DNA from: Pelagicoccus sp. SDUM812003 | GTDB taxonomy: Bacteria; Verrucomicrobiota; Verrucomicrobiia; Opitutales; Opitutaceae | Length of the DNA: 64,000 nt | Direction: 5' to 3' | Assembly: GCF_031127815.1 (NCBI RefSeq) | Contig: NZ_JARXHY010000008.1 | Location: 1-64,000, forward strand | In this document: positions 39,128-47,351 of the stretch, in pieces | Position numbering within the stretch: the first letter of the stretch is position 1 | Layout of the letters: each line of letters opens with the position of its first letter | Notes under the pieces: model-generated | Seen by the model: only the letters and a program-made list of their open reading frames with translations | What the model was told of the DNA's origin: nothing | The model's database searches: none | Made by a program: the position numbers and the translations under genes

Positions 39128-40654
39128 ATGCAAGCAATTGAGGAACTCTTCCTAAATACAGGCCTCTTCGCTCTAGAATGGCGCATGATCGTCATGTGGG
39201 GCGTGGTCGCCGTGCTGCTCTACTTGGCAGTCTTCAAGAACTTCGAACCTCTGCTCCTCGTGCCCATCGCGTTCGGAGCGCTGCTCGCGAATCTTCCGAC
39301 CAAGAACATGACCAACCACCCGGCGGGGCCGGTGCTGGCTCCCGTTAACGGTAGCATAGTGACCAGCAATCTCGCCTACGGGCAGACCATCGAGCTGCCC
39401 ACGGTCATGCACGAGATGCCCACCACGGTGGCTCGCATCGGTTCGAAGGAGGAAGCGATCGCGCTGCTCGAGGAACAGTTCTCCGCCAAGATCAGCGGCG
39501 AACAGCTGCTGCTCTACGTGATCCGCCCCGACGCGCTTCACGAGGGATTGGAAACGGAGTTCGACGAAGTGACTGTCAACGCAAACGGAGCCACGATCAC
39601 CCTCAAGGCGACGGACATCCTCGTCTGGGCGGACGCCTCCGGCAACGTGGCCGAAGCCAACGCCAAGGTGGGAGACAAAGTCGTAGCGGGCACCGAGCTC
39701 GCTCGTCTGCACAGCTCCCACACCGGCGGCCTCTACCACTACATCTCCATGGGGATCCTGCTGGAGCTTTTCCCTCCTCTGATCTTCTTGGGAGTAGGAG
39801 CGCTCACCGACTTCGGTCCGCTGATCGCGAATCCGCGCGTGCTTCTGCTGGGCGGAGCCGCCCAGTTCGGCGTATTCGCCACCTACGCAGGAGCCATGGC
39901 ATCGGGACTGTTCAGCTCGAGCCAGGCCGCTTCGATCGGGATAATCGGGGGGGCCGATGGGCCGACCTCCATTTTCCTAGCCAATAGCCTCGCTCCCGAG
40001 CTGCTGGCCCCGATCGCCGTCGCAGCCTACAGCTACATGGCCTTGGTTCCGGTTATCCAGCCGCCTATCATGCGAGCGTTGACCTCGGAAAAGGAACGAA
40101 AGATCCGCATGAGCAGCCTGCGCAAGGTGAGCAAGCTGGAGAAGCTGATCTTCGCACTGGTGGTCACCATCTTCTGCATCCTTCTGGTTCCGGACGCGTC
40201 GCCGCTGATCGGTATGCTCTTGCTGGGCAACTTCATCCGCGAATGCGGTGTGGCCGAACGCCTCAGCAAGGCCGCACAGAACGAGCTGATCAACGTGGTA
40301 ACGATCTTCCTGGGCACCAGCGTGGGCATCACCATGACCGGCGACCGCTTTCTCAAGGCGGAGACCTTGGCCATCCTCGGCCTCGGCATCGTGGCCTTCG
40401 GCGTGGCCACCGCTTGCGGCATCTTCATGGCCAAGGGCATGAACTTGATCTCCAAGAACAAGATCAATCCGCTCATCGGCTCAGCCGGCGTCTCCGCCGT
40501 GCCCATGGCCGCCCGCGTCAGCCAGGTCGAAGGACAAAAAGCGGACTCGAGCAACTTCCTGCTCATGCACGCCATGGGGCCAAACGTGGCCGGCGTGATT
40601 GGTACAGCCCTCGTAGCGGGCTACTTTATGACTGTAATGGGAGGCGGACACTAA
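39128..40654 (+). CDS. mmdB: Sodium-pumping decarboxylase beta subunit with an inserted lipoyl-like domain
   Basis: 508 residues; OadB/MmdB/GcdB proteins usually have about 375-435. The membrane core is recognisable: GGADGPTSIFLAN with the conserved Asp of the sodium site, NFIRECGVAERLS, and GSAGVSAVPMAARVSQ. Between the first membrane segments (about 20-56) and the core that resumes at GGLYHYISMGILLELFPP there is an extra segment of about 140 residues (about 61-198). It begins GPVLAPVNGSIVTSNLAYG and ends AKVGDKVVAGTELARL, both like strands of biotinyl/lipoyl domains, but it has no MKM biotinylation site. The frame is continuous. The core couples decarboxylation of carboxybiotin to sodium export. 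Confidence 0.9.
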   Translation: MQAIEELFLNTGLFALEWRMIVMWGVVAVLLYLAVFKNFEPLLLVPIAFGALLANLPTKNMTNHPAGPVLAPVNGSIVTSNLAYGQTIELPTVMHEMPTTVARIGSKEEAIALLEEQFSAKISGEQLLLYVIRPDALHEGLETEFDEVTVNANGATITLKATDILVWADASGNVAEANAKVGDKVVAGTELARLHSSHTGGLYHYISMGILLELFPPLIFLGVGALTDFGPLIANPRVLLLGGAAQFGVFATYAGAMASGLFSSSQAASIGIIGGADGPTSIFLANSLAPELLAPIAVAAYSYMALVPVIQPPIMRALTSEKERKIRMSSLRKVSKLEKLIFALVVTIFCILLVPDASPLIGMLLLGNFIRECGVAERLSKAAQNELINVVTIFLGTSVGITMTGDRFLKAETLAILGLGIVAFGVATACGIFMAKGMNLISKNKINPLIGSAGVSAVPMAARVSQVEGQKADSSNFLLMHAMGPNVAGVIGTALVAGYFMTVMGGGH

Positions 40655-40673
40655 TCCCAACAAAACCCTTCAA

Positions 40674-40698
40674 GCGCCACTGGTGCATCCAGTGGCGC
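40674..40698 (+). other. Perfect 10-bp hairpin before the CoA-transferase gene
   Basis: GCGCCACTGG-TGCAT-CCAGTGGCGC (40674-40683 with 40689-40698) lies 19 bases after the beta-subunit stop. It has no T-run, so it is not a classic terminator; it could be an mRNA processing or stabilising element. An in-frame GTG (40683) inside it is unlikely to be the start of the next gene. Confidence 0.6.
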
Positions 40699-40712
40699 CA
40701 CTCGTAAGAAAA

Positions 40713-42203
40713 ATGAGGACATTGAAAGAAATCACTCCAGAGGAAGCTGCTTCGTACGTGAGCAACGGCATGACCGTGGGCTTCAGCGGATTCACTCCAG
40801 CTGGCGCCGCCAAGGTCGTACCAAAGGCCATCGCCGCCAAGGCCCGTGAAGAGCACCAGTTTGGAAGAGACTTTAAGATCGGCGTAATCACTGGAGCCTC
40901 CACCGGAGACTCCCTCGACGGAGAGCTGGCCCGAGCCGACGCCGTCGCGTGGCGCACGCCCTACCAATCGAACAAATACCTTCGCGGAAACATCAACCTG
41001 GGAAAAACCAAGTTCTTCGACATGCACCTTTCGGTGCTGCCGCAGAATCTGCGTTACGGATTCCTGGGCGAAGTGGACGTAGCGGTTATCGAAGCCAGCG
41101 AGGTACAGCCAGACGGAAAGATCATCCTTTCCACTTCCGTGGGAGCCACTCCCACCATCTGCAATATCGCGGAAAAGGTGATCATCGAGGTCAACGAGTT
41201 CCACTCGAATTCCGTGCATGGCATGCACGACATCTACGAGCCGCTCGATCCTCCTATGCGTCGTCCGATCCAGCTGTCCACCTGCTCCGGACGCATCGGC
41301 ACCGAATACCTGCAGATCGATCCCAACAAGATCGTGGGCATCGTGCGCACCAACCTTCCCGACGAAAACGGCGGCTTCAAGGAACCGGACGAACTCACCA
41401 ACAAGATCGGAGAAAACGTCGCCACCTTCCTCGCTGGCGAACTTCACAGCGGCCGCATTCCGCATTCATTTCTCCCGATCCAATCGGGCGTGGGCAACAT
41501 CGCCAACGCGGTGCTGGGAGCCATCGGAGCCAACCCCGACATCCCCGCTTTCGAAATGTACTCGGAAGTCATCCAGGACTCGGTGGTCAAGCTCATGGAG
41601 GCCGGACACATTCGCTTCGCCAGCGCTACTTCCCTCACCCTGAGCCCGGAACTGCTAACCCACGTCTACAACAATCTGGATTTCTTCAAGCCGCGCTTCC
41701 TGCTGCGTCCTCAGGAGATCTCCAACCATCCGGAACTCGTGCGTCGCTTGGGTATCATTTCCATCAATACCGCCATCGAGGTGGATATTTTCGGAAACGT
41801 GAACAGCACCCACGTCATGGGCAAGGAGATGATGAACGGTATCGGCGGCTCGGGCGACTTCACCCGCAACGCCTTCATCTCCATCTTCACCTGCCCTTCC
41901 ATCGCCAAGGGCGGCAAGATCAGCGCCATCGTTCCTTTGGTCAGTCACACCGACCACAGCGAACACAGCGTACAGGTTCTCATCACCGAACAAGGCATCG
42001 CCGACCTGCGTGGGAAGAGCCCGGAAGGACGCGCCCGCTCCATCATCGAGCACTGCGTGCACCCGAGCTACAAGGCCGATCTGGAGAAATACTTCACCGC
42101 CGTCACCGCCAACCGAGGTCACACTCCGCAAACGCTGGCCGACGCTTTCAGCATGCACCAGCGTTTCATGGAAACCGGCGACATGCGCAGCAACCCAGCG
42201 TAA
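40713..42203 (+). CDS. Acyl-CoA:carboxylate CoA-transferase (succinyl/propionyl/acetyl-CoA type)
   Basis: 496 residues from the ATG at 40713. Family: acetyl-CoA hydrolase/transferase (Cat1/AarC/ScpC). Visible are GFSGFTPAGAAKVVP, the catalytic Glu in MYSEVIQDS (after IQSGVGNIANAVLG), and GIGGSGDFTRNAF, the CoA-binding glycine loop. Ending the propionate operon, its likely role is propionyl-CoA + succinate to propionate + succinyl-CoA, as for E. coli ScpC, which closes the cycle without spending ATP. Acetate as acceptor is the main alternative. A strong terminator follows at 42240. Confidence 0.9.
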   Translation: MRTLKEITPEEAASYVSNGMTVGFSGFTPAGAAKVVPKAIAAKAREEHQFGRDFKIGVITGASTGDSLDGELARADAVAWRTPYQSNKYLRGNINLGKTKFFDMHLSVLPQNLRYGFLGEVDVAVIEASEVQPDGKIILSTSVGATPTICNIAEKVIIEVNEFHSNSVHGMHDIYEPLDPPMRRPIQLSTCSGRIGTEYLQIDPNKIVGIVRTNLPDENGGFKEPDELTNKIGENVATFLAGELHSGRIPHSFLPIQSGVGNIANAVLGAIGANPDIPAFEMYSEVIQDSVVKLMEAGHIRFASATSLTLSPELLTHVYNNLDFFKPRFLLRPQEISNHPELVRRLGIISINTAIEVDIFGNVNSTHVMGKEMMNGIGGSGDFTRNAFISIFTCPSIAKGGKISAIVPLVSHTDHSEHSVQVLITEQGIADLRGKSPEGRARSIIEHCVHPSYKADLEKYFTAVTANRGHTPQTLADAFSMHQRFMETGDMRSNPA

Positions 42204-42239
42204 GCGAAAACGAGAAACACTCTCTCCCAAACAACATCG

Positions 42240-42272
42240 AACGGCGTCCAACTCGGACGCCGTTTTCTTTTT
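42240..42272 (+). terminator. Intrinsic terminator of the propionate operon
   Basis: Perfect stem AACGGCGTCC/GGACGCCGTT (42240-42249 with 42255-42264), loop AACTC, then TTCTTTTT. It lies about 37 bases after the CoA-transferase stop. Confidence 0.9.
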
Positions 42273-42275
42273 CAA

Positions 42276-42302
42276 GGTAGGGCGTGGCCGCCGCGCCACG
42301 CC
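42276..42302. repeat. Single REP-like palindrome
   Basis: GGCGTGGC-CGCCGC-GCCACGCC (42281-42302), preceded by GGTAG, directly after the operon terminator. Its composition and placement between convergent genes resemble the three-hairpin element at 31550-31635. Confidence 0.5.
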
Positions 42303-42363
42303 AACACAACCCGACCAGCACCCCTCCCCAATTCCTCCAGAACCACGAACCCAGAACCTGAAC

Positions 42364-43170
42364 CTACTCCACCAAAAACTGGATCTCCGTCAGGTACTTC
42401 TCCGGGTTGCCCTTCAAGATCATGCCCGGACCCTTGTGGTAGACCTCGCGCGACGGGGACACCAGCTTAGCTCCCTCCCGTTTGACGACTTCGAACAGCT
42501 TGGCATAGCCCTCCGACAGGCGTTCGTATGGCCCCTTGAACAGATAGGTCAAAGCGGTCCCGCCCGGCAGCTCGCGAGACGCTACCCCTTCCTTGTCCAC
42601 CGCTCGCTTCACTTCGAAACAGGGTTCGATATCCGCGTCCTCCTCCTTGTATTCCCCATCGTAATACAAGCACATCGCCCGACCGGAAATGAAACGGCCC
42701 GCATGTCGACCAAGAACCTTGAACCCCTTTCCCACCTCGTCATAGCGCCCCTTCATGCGATAGCCAGCCACCAGCATCGCAGGGATCTGCTTCTCCTCCA
42801 CCTCGTGAGCGTTGCCCTCCAGTTCTTCGCCAGATGGCGTCACGCGAAGAATCCCGTCGATTTCGTCGATCGACTTGCGAAACGACGATACCTTCGTTTC
42901 CAAGTCGCGTCGTTTGGCATTCAAATGAGCGACCAGTTCGCCATCCTCCACGCATTCCTCCAGCAGCTGCTTGATCTCTGCCAGCGAAAAGCCCATCGCC
43001 TTGAGCGCTTGAATCACGCGAGCATCCGAAACCTGATCCGGAGCGTAGTAGCGGTATCCACTTTCTGGATCCACGAAATCCGGAACCAGCAGCCCGCGGT
43101 CGTGATACAGTCGCAAAGCCTTCACCGTCACGCGAGCAATGCGAGAGAACTCACCAATCGAATAAGTCAT
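42364..43170 (-). CDS. MerR-family regulator with GyrI-like effector domain (BmrR type)
   Basis: 268 residues. The MerR HTH is residues about 3-70 (YSIGEFSRIARVTVKALRLYHDRGLLVPDFVDPESGYRYYAPDQ), followed by a dimerisation coiled coil (about 80-120) and a GyrI/BmrR-like drug-binding domain (about 120-268). BmrR-type proteins activate efflux or detoxification genes when bound to lipophilic cations. The start is supported by GGAGAT upstream. It lies 20 bases after the stand-alone GyrI-like gene, so the two form a pair of effector-binding proteins. Confidence 0.88.
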   Translation of the reverse strand: MTYSIGEFSRIARVTVKALRLYHDRGLLVPDFVDPESGYRYYAPDQVSDARVIQALKAMGFSLAEIKQLLEECVEDGELVAHLNAKRRDLETKVSSFRKSIDEIDGILRVTPSGEELEGNAHEVEEKQIPAMLVAGYRMKGRYDEVGKGFKVLGRHAGRFISGRAMCLYYDGEYKEEDADIEPCFEVKRAVDKEGVASRELPGGTALTYLFKGPYERLSEGYAKLFEVVKREGAKLVSPSREVYHKGPGMILKGNPEKYLTEIQFLVE

Positions 43171-43190
43171 GTCCTATCTCCTTTCCTATT

Positions 43191-43808
43191 CTAGCGCATG
43201 GGTTGACGCAGCACCGTACGGAGCTTTTCCGGGGCCGCCCGTCTCGGATCGCTCAAATAGATTTCATGGTGCTTCAGGGCCCGTTCCTTGCCTTGCTCAG
43301 CGATAAAGGCATGCAGTCTTTCCACATTCGGACCTTCCTCGCTATACGGCCCTAAATGCATGATTTGGGCGCATTCGCCTTCCTCGTAAACCTCGAATCG
43401 TACCCGATCCAAAGCGGCCGGATTATTCTTCTTTCTGACGCGCTCAAGCGCGGCCGCTACCATGTCCTCGCTCACGCAATCCGGCTGCATGATCATTAGC
43501 GTCCAGCGCCACTCGTCGAGGCGACGTTCCAGGTAGGCGTCCATATCGTCGGCCCACCAGAGCCCCTCCAGAGGCATCACCACGAAGTCTATGCCCGCAT
43601 CGCTCTGCTTCGACATGAACTTGAGCGTATACGCCAATGGATACAAAGCCTCCATGGCTTGCTCGAACTCCTTCGACTCCGGGGCGCCGGCGCCATCGAT
43701 CATAAGATAGCGAAGCGGCGGCACGTCGACCGAAGACACAGATTTGGAGCTGGGGCGATAGAGCTCCATGAGCTCTTTCTTGTAGTCGATCTTCTTCATC
43801 GATGCCAT
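43191..43808 (-). CDS. GyrI-like small-molecule-binding protein
   Basis: About 205 residues. Three ATG codons lie in a row; GGAGG overlaps the first and has good spacing only to the third, so 43808 is the likely start. The protein contains PLRYLMIDGAGAPESKEFEQAMEALYPLAYTLKF and a later CAQIMHLGPYSEEGPNVERL, features of stand-alone GyrI-like proteins that bind or hydrolyse small molecules. It has no DNA-binding domain. Operon with the MerR gene suggests the same ligand. Divergent from the RHH-CHAD operon, with 80 bases between starts. Confidence 0.8.
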   Translation of the reverse strand: MASMKKIDYKKELMELYRPSSKSVSSVDVPPLRYLMIDGAGAPESKEFEQAMEALYPLAYTLKFMSKQSDAGIDFVVMPLEGLWWADDMDAYLERRLDEWRWTLMIMQPDCVSEDMVAAALERVRKKNNPAALDRVRFEVYEEGECAQIMHLGPYSEEGPNVERLHAFIAEQGKERALKHHEIYLSDPRRAAPEKLRTVLRQPMR

Positions 43809-43866
43809 CATCATCCCTCCCCCAAGGGGAGAGTCAGCAAGAAAGCGCTATCATGGAAACTTTCAT

Positions 43867-43888
43867 TGACGTCCGAAAGGGTGACGTC
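43867..43888. promoter_or_regulatory. Tandem TGACGTC sites in front of the RHH gene
   Basis: Two copies of TGACGTC (43867-43873 and 43882-43888), 15 bases apart, lie in the short gap between divergent genes. The second ends just before the RHH start codon. RHH proteins often bind tandem short sites and repress themselves, so this is a candidate operator or, if the ParA pairing below is right, a partition site. Confidence 0.4.
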
Positions 43889-44068
43889 ATGCTGTCAACT
43901 CAACCGCTCATGTCCAAAGCCGACGACAAGAAGAGCAAGCGCAGGAACACGTCCCTGCGCCTCGACAGCGAAATGCTGAAGGCCTTGAAACGGAGAGCCA
44001 TCGACGAGGAGACTAGCGTGCAGAGAATCCTCGAAAAGCTGATACGGGACTATCTCAAGAAAACCTAG
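43889..44068 (+). CDS. Small basic ribbon-helix-helix protein
   Basis: 59 residues from the ATG at 43889, preceded by AAAGGG seven bases upstream; starts at 43802 or 43910 are possible. A Lys/Arg-rich N-terminal tail (MSKADDKKSKRRNT) is followed by a beta strand SLRLDSEM and two helices (LKALKRRAIDEETSVQRILEKLIRDYLKK), the Arc/MetJ/CopG fold. This size and charge layout matches antitoxins and also ParG/omega-type partners of ParA. No toxin is adjacent; instead the CHAD gene starts three bases later and an orphan ParA follows. Confidence 0.75.
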   Translation: MLSTQPLMSKADDKKSKRRNTSLRLDSEMLKALKRRAIDEETSVQRILEKLIRDYLKKT

Positions 44069-44071
44069 CCG

Positions 44072-45619
44072 ATGCCACTTCACGAAATCACCTACCGCTG
44101 GCACTACGCCCCGAGCGAAGACCTGACAAGCTTCCCATCCACTCTTGCGGGTTATCACGTCGACCAGAGCGGTGAGGACCGCTCCTTGGTGGAGCTCTTC
44201 GATTCCTTCGATCAGATCCTAAGAAAGACCGGCCTCGTCCTTGAATTCCGCGACCAGCACCTCTCTCTCGTGGACGCGAGCGACCTGGTTTCCGACAGGA
44301 TCGGCCAGCAACTCGACACGCTTTCGGTTCCTATCCGATGGCAAGACCTGCCCTCCGGATACCTTCGCAGTTTTCTGGAGACCGCTCTCGACCTCAGGGC
44401 GGCTCTCCCTCTCATCCGTATCCATATATCCACTCGCAACTTCGACCTGCGCAACCAGGACCGGAAGATCGTCGCTCGTCTGACGCAGATCGCCATCAAG
44501 CCGGAGAAATCCAATCTCCACCACAGCGTTATCACGCTCGAACCGCTCATCGGGTATCAGGACGACGCGGAGCTCATCGCCGCTGCCATCGACGACTTCC
44601 CCAACTCCTTGCCCAACCCGCCACCATTGCTGGAATCCCTTCTTCAAGCGATAGATTTCCCCGATCCGCCTCCCAAACCGCAAAACGCCGTGACGCTCGA
44701 GCCCGAGCAATCCGCTCAGGAGGCCGTGCTCGCTATCGCTCGCGTCATGGTCGAGGCAGCTCGCAAAAACGAAGCCGGAATCATCGACGATATCGATACG
44801 GAGTTCCTTCACGACTACCGCGTATCGATCAGAAAACTACGCTCCGTTCTCGCCTTGATCAAAGGCGTTTTTCCCAGCGATGAAACGCGGAAGCTGAAAT
44901 CCCTGCTCGGTTCCTTCGCCAAAGCCACCAACGGGCTTCGAGACCTCGATGTCTACCTGCTTGCAGAGGAAAGCTACCGCAGCATGGTCCCCGCCAGCCT
45001 GCGATCAGGACTCGACCGCGTATTCTCCGACTTTCGAAAAGGCCGCTCGAAGGAGCTGCTGCGCGTTCGCCGGCGCTTGCAGTCCAAATCCTACCAAAGC
45101 GAAGCCAAGCGCCTCGAATCGTTTTTCCACCAAGACGAGCCATCGAGCGCCAAACGAAGCGACATCCCAATCGGAGAGCTCTCCGCAGCCGAAATCTATC
45201 GCCACTACAAGCTCGTCGCCAAGCAAGGCGCCGCGATCGACCAGGAAACGCCCGACGAAGATGTGCACGAGCTGCGCATCGAATGCAAGAAGCTGCGCTA
45301 CCTGCTCGAGCTTTTCGCATCCCTCTACCCGGCGGACGAAATCAAGATCATCATCAAAAGCCTAAAACGCCTGCAAAACACGTTGGGCGACTTCAACGAT
45401 CTCTCCGTTCAGCAAATCGCGCTGACAAACTACCTGCAGGAAACGCCCAATCTCGAACGAAAGACCGCCGCCGCCCTGGGAGGCCTGATCACAAGGCTCG
45501 GCGTCATGCAGGACCAGAGAAGGCGCAGCGTATCCAAACGTTTCGTACAGTTCAACGATCGCGACACCAAGCTACGTTTTAAAACGCTGTTCTCCCCTGA
45601 ACGAAAGGCGGTTTCATGA
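44072..45619 (+). CDS. CHAD-domain protein (polyphosphate-binding type)
   Basis: 515 residues. The N-terminal 190 residues resemble a degenerate CYTH-like fold (YHVDQSGEDRSLVELFDSFDQILRKTGLVLEF) without the acidic ExExK active-site motif. The CHAD domain (about 215-500) is helical and rich in conserved His and basic residues: FLHDYRVSIRKLRSVL, LRDLDVYL, VHELRIECKKLRYLLELF. CHAD proteins bind inorganic polyphosphate, and in other bacteria localise to polyphosphate granules. No signal peptide is present, so it is cytoplasmic. It overlaps the ParA gene by four bases (ATGA), a sign of coupled translation. Confidence 0.88.
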   Translation: MPLHEITYRWHYAPSEDLTSFPSTLAGYHVDQSGEDRSLVELFDSFDQILRKTGLVLEFRDQHLSLVDASDLVSDRIGQQLDTLSVPIRWQDLPSGYLRSFLETALDLRAALPLIRIHISTRNFDLRNQDRKIVARLTQIAIKPEKSNLHHSVITLEPLIGYQDDAELIAAAIDDFPNSLPNPPPLLESLLQAIDFPDPPPKPQNAVTLEPEQSAQEAVLAIARVMVEAARKNEAGIIDDIDTEFLHDYRVSIRKLRSVLALIKGVFPSDETRKLKSLLGSFAKATNGLRDLDVYLLAEESYRSMVPASLRSGLDRVFSDFRKGRSKELLRVRRRLQSKSYQSEAKRLESFFHQDEPSSAKRSDIPIGELSAAEIYRHYKLVAKQGAAIDQETPDEDVHELRIECKKLRYLLELFASLYPADEIKIIIKSLKRLQNTLGDFNDLSVQQIALTNYLQETPNLERKTAAALGGLITRLGVMQDQRRRSVSKRFVQFNDRDTKLRFKTLFSPERKAVS

Positions 45620-46353
45620 GCATCATCGCCTGCTACAGCAGCAAAGGCGGCGTGGGCAAGACCTCCGCCGCCATCAACCTGGCCCACGCCTCTTCCCAAG
45701 CGGGCAACCATACCCTGCTGGTGGACCTGGACCAGCAAGGAGCTTCCTCCTTCTACTGTCGGGTACGCCCGCCCAAACGGCATCGAGCGAAAAAGATCCT
45801 CTCCGACCGCGAAGCCCTGAGCGATGCCATCCGCGAAACCGACCACAGTGGCCTTCACTTGCTGCCGGCCCACCAGTCGTACCGAAACTTCGATGCGCTG
45901 CTCGACGGCATGAAGCGGTCCAATCGGCAACTGGCTAAGGTCATCGATCAAATCGCCAGCGAATACGACCACCTGATTCTCGATTGCCCGCCCTCTCTGA
46001 GCCATGTCGCGGAAAACGTCTTTCGCGCCGCGGACACCATCCTCGTGCCGCTGGTCCCCACCACGCTTTCCCTGAGAACCTACGAGCAACTGAAGGCCTT
46101 CTTCGAGAAGAGCGGCTACAAGCGCAAAAAGATCCACCCCTTTTTCTCAATGGTGGACCAGCGAAAGCGGCTGCACCGCGACATCATGCAAGCGCTGCGC
46201 GAATCCGAAAAACGAATACTGGATACGGAAATCCCATACTCCGCCCAGATCGAAGCCATGGGGCTTCACCGCGAGCCAGTGGCCTGCTTCGCCCCCAAGC
46301 ATAAAAGCAGTCTTGCGTTCCAGCGTCTTTGGCAGGAAATCGACCCCTCGTAA
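45616..46353 (+). CDS. Orphan ParA/MinD-type ATPase
   Basis: 245 residues. Deviant Walker A SSKGGVGKTSAAIN with the signature lysine, switch I-like DLDQQGASS, Walker B HLILDCPPSL. It lacks the N-terminal HTH of chromosomal and type Ia plasmid ParA, so it resembles type Ib (ParF) and cargo-positioning ParA such as McdA. No parB is nearby. It is translationally coupled to the CHAD protein and its operon starts with a small basic RHH protein, the usual partner class of type Ib ParA. The obvious inference is positioning of a polyphosphate-related cargo. Chromosome partition is a poor fit because parB and gidA/gidB genes are absent. Confidence 0.85.
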   Translation: MSIIACYSSKGGVGKTSAAINLAHASSQAGNHTLLVDLDQQGASSFYCRVRPPKRHRAKKILSDREALSDAIRETDHSGLHLLPAHQSYRNFDALLDGMKRSNRQLAKVIDQIASEYDHLILDCPPSLSHVAENVFRAADTILVPLVPTTLSLRTYEQLKAFFEKSGYKRKKIHPFFSMVDQRKRLHRDIMQALRESEKRILDTEIPYSAQIEAMGLHREPVACFAPKHKSSLAFQRLWQEIDPS

Positions 46354-46359
46354 TCGCAC

Positions 46360-46827
46360 ATGCCTGCTAACCAAGAAATCGAACGCAAGTTCCTGCTCGA
46401 CTCGCTTCCCTCACAATTGGGGCAAGCCGAGTCCTCCCAGCTTCGCCAAGGCTACCTCAGCGTGGAGGACGCCGAGGTCCGCCTGCGGCAATCGGATGAC
46501 CGCTACACCCTGACCTGCAAGCGAGGCGACGGTCTCGTGCGGGACGAAGCGGAGATAGACGTTTCCCAAAGCCAGTTCGAAACGCTCTGGCCATTGACAA
46601 GCGGTCGGCGGTTGGAGAAGACGCGCTACCGCCTCCCCTACCAAGGCCTACTGATTGAAATCGACGTCTATCACGGTATATTGAAGCCGCTTCGAGTGGC
46701 TGAGATCGAGTTTCCAGACCGCGAATCCAGCGACGCTTTCATTCCTCCAGACTATTTCGCCCGCGAAGTCACCGATGACAGCCGATACAAGAATCGGTCG
46801 CTTTGCCAATTCGGCGTTCCAAACTAA
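46360..46827 (+). CDS. CYTH-domain inorganic triphosphatase
   Basis: 155 residues. The hallmark EIERKFLL motif at the start binds metal; later come the basic residues of the triphosphate tunnel (VRLRQS, YTLTCKRG, KTRYRLPY) and acidic EIDVY and EIEF. CYTH enzymes of this size hydrolyse inorganic triphosphate or related polyphosphates. It lies six bases after the ParA gene and 18 bases before the NUDIX gene. Adenylate cyclase activity is possible in principle but unlikely for this short type. Confidence 0.88.
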   Translation: MPANQEIERKFLLDSLPSQLGQAESSQLRQGYLSVEDAEVRLRQSDDRYTLTCKRGDGLVRDEAEIDVSQSQFETLWPLTSGRRLEKTRYRLPYQGLLIEIDVYHGILKPLRVAEIEFPDRESSDAFIPPDYFAREVTDDSRYKNRSLCQFGVPN

Positions 46828-46845
46828 TCCCCCCTACAAGCCTAT

Positions 46846-47232
46846 ATGCCGAACTATCAAGTTGGAGTTTTCGCCACGACTGGAAAAAACAGTGACAAAG
46901 TCATACTGGTCACTTCACGTACCGGCGAGCGCTGGATCTTCCCCAAAGGCAATACCGAAAAAGGGCGCTCCGACCGCAAAGTCGCGGAAGAGGAGGCCCT
47001 CGAAGAAGCGGGCATCATTGGCACTTTGAAATCTGGATACACCGAGTTCGAGGTCTCCTACGGCGAAACCAAGTACCTCCGTCTCTATCAAATGAAAGTG
47101 AAGAAGCTGCTCGATAAATACCCCGAGAGCAAAGAACGAAAACGGGCCGTGCTCACGATGGAAGAAGCGTACAAGCGCCTCGGGCCCGACTTGCAAAAGT
47201 GCCTGAAAAAGCTCGCTCAAAAGCATCTCTGA
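46846..47232 (+). CDS. NUDIX hydrolase, diphosphoinositol/diadenosine polyphosphate type
   Basis: 128 residues. The NUDIX box reads GNTEKGRSDRKVAEEEALEEAGI after a WIFPK strand. The two catalytic Glu of EExG are kept, but the canonical seventh-position Glu is Arg and the Arg of REUxEE is Glu. The PKG form of the loop is that of DIPP/Ap6A-type enzymes, which cleave long phosphate chains attached to nucleosides or inositols. Some members also cut polyphosphate. It ends the RHH-CHAD-ParA-CYTH operon, which fits a role in polyphosphate metabolism. Confidence 0.83.
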   Translation: MPNYQVGVFATTGKNSDKVILVTSRTGERWIFPKGNTEKGRSDRKVAEEEALEEAGIIGTLKSGYTEFEVSYGETKYLRLYQMKVKKLLDKYPESKERKRAVLTMEEAYKRLGPDLQKCLKKLAQKHL

Positions 47233-47351
47233 GAGCGGATTCGCCCAGGGAATCCCGCTTCGCGAAAGCGGCCCGAGCAACAGCCTCGGGTCCGCCGTCA
47301 TGCGCCCGTCTCGGCCTGCGAGAAGCGGGTTTCTGGCAGCGTCGAATTCAC

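Noticed and set aside
43889-44068. Toxin-antitoxin antitoxin role for the RHH protein
   Set aside because: No toxin-like gene is adjacent on either side; the operon partners are CHAD and ParA.
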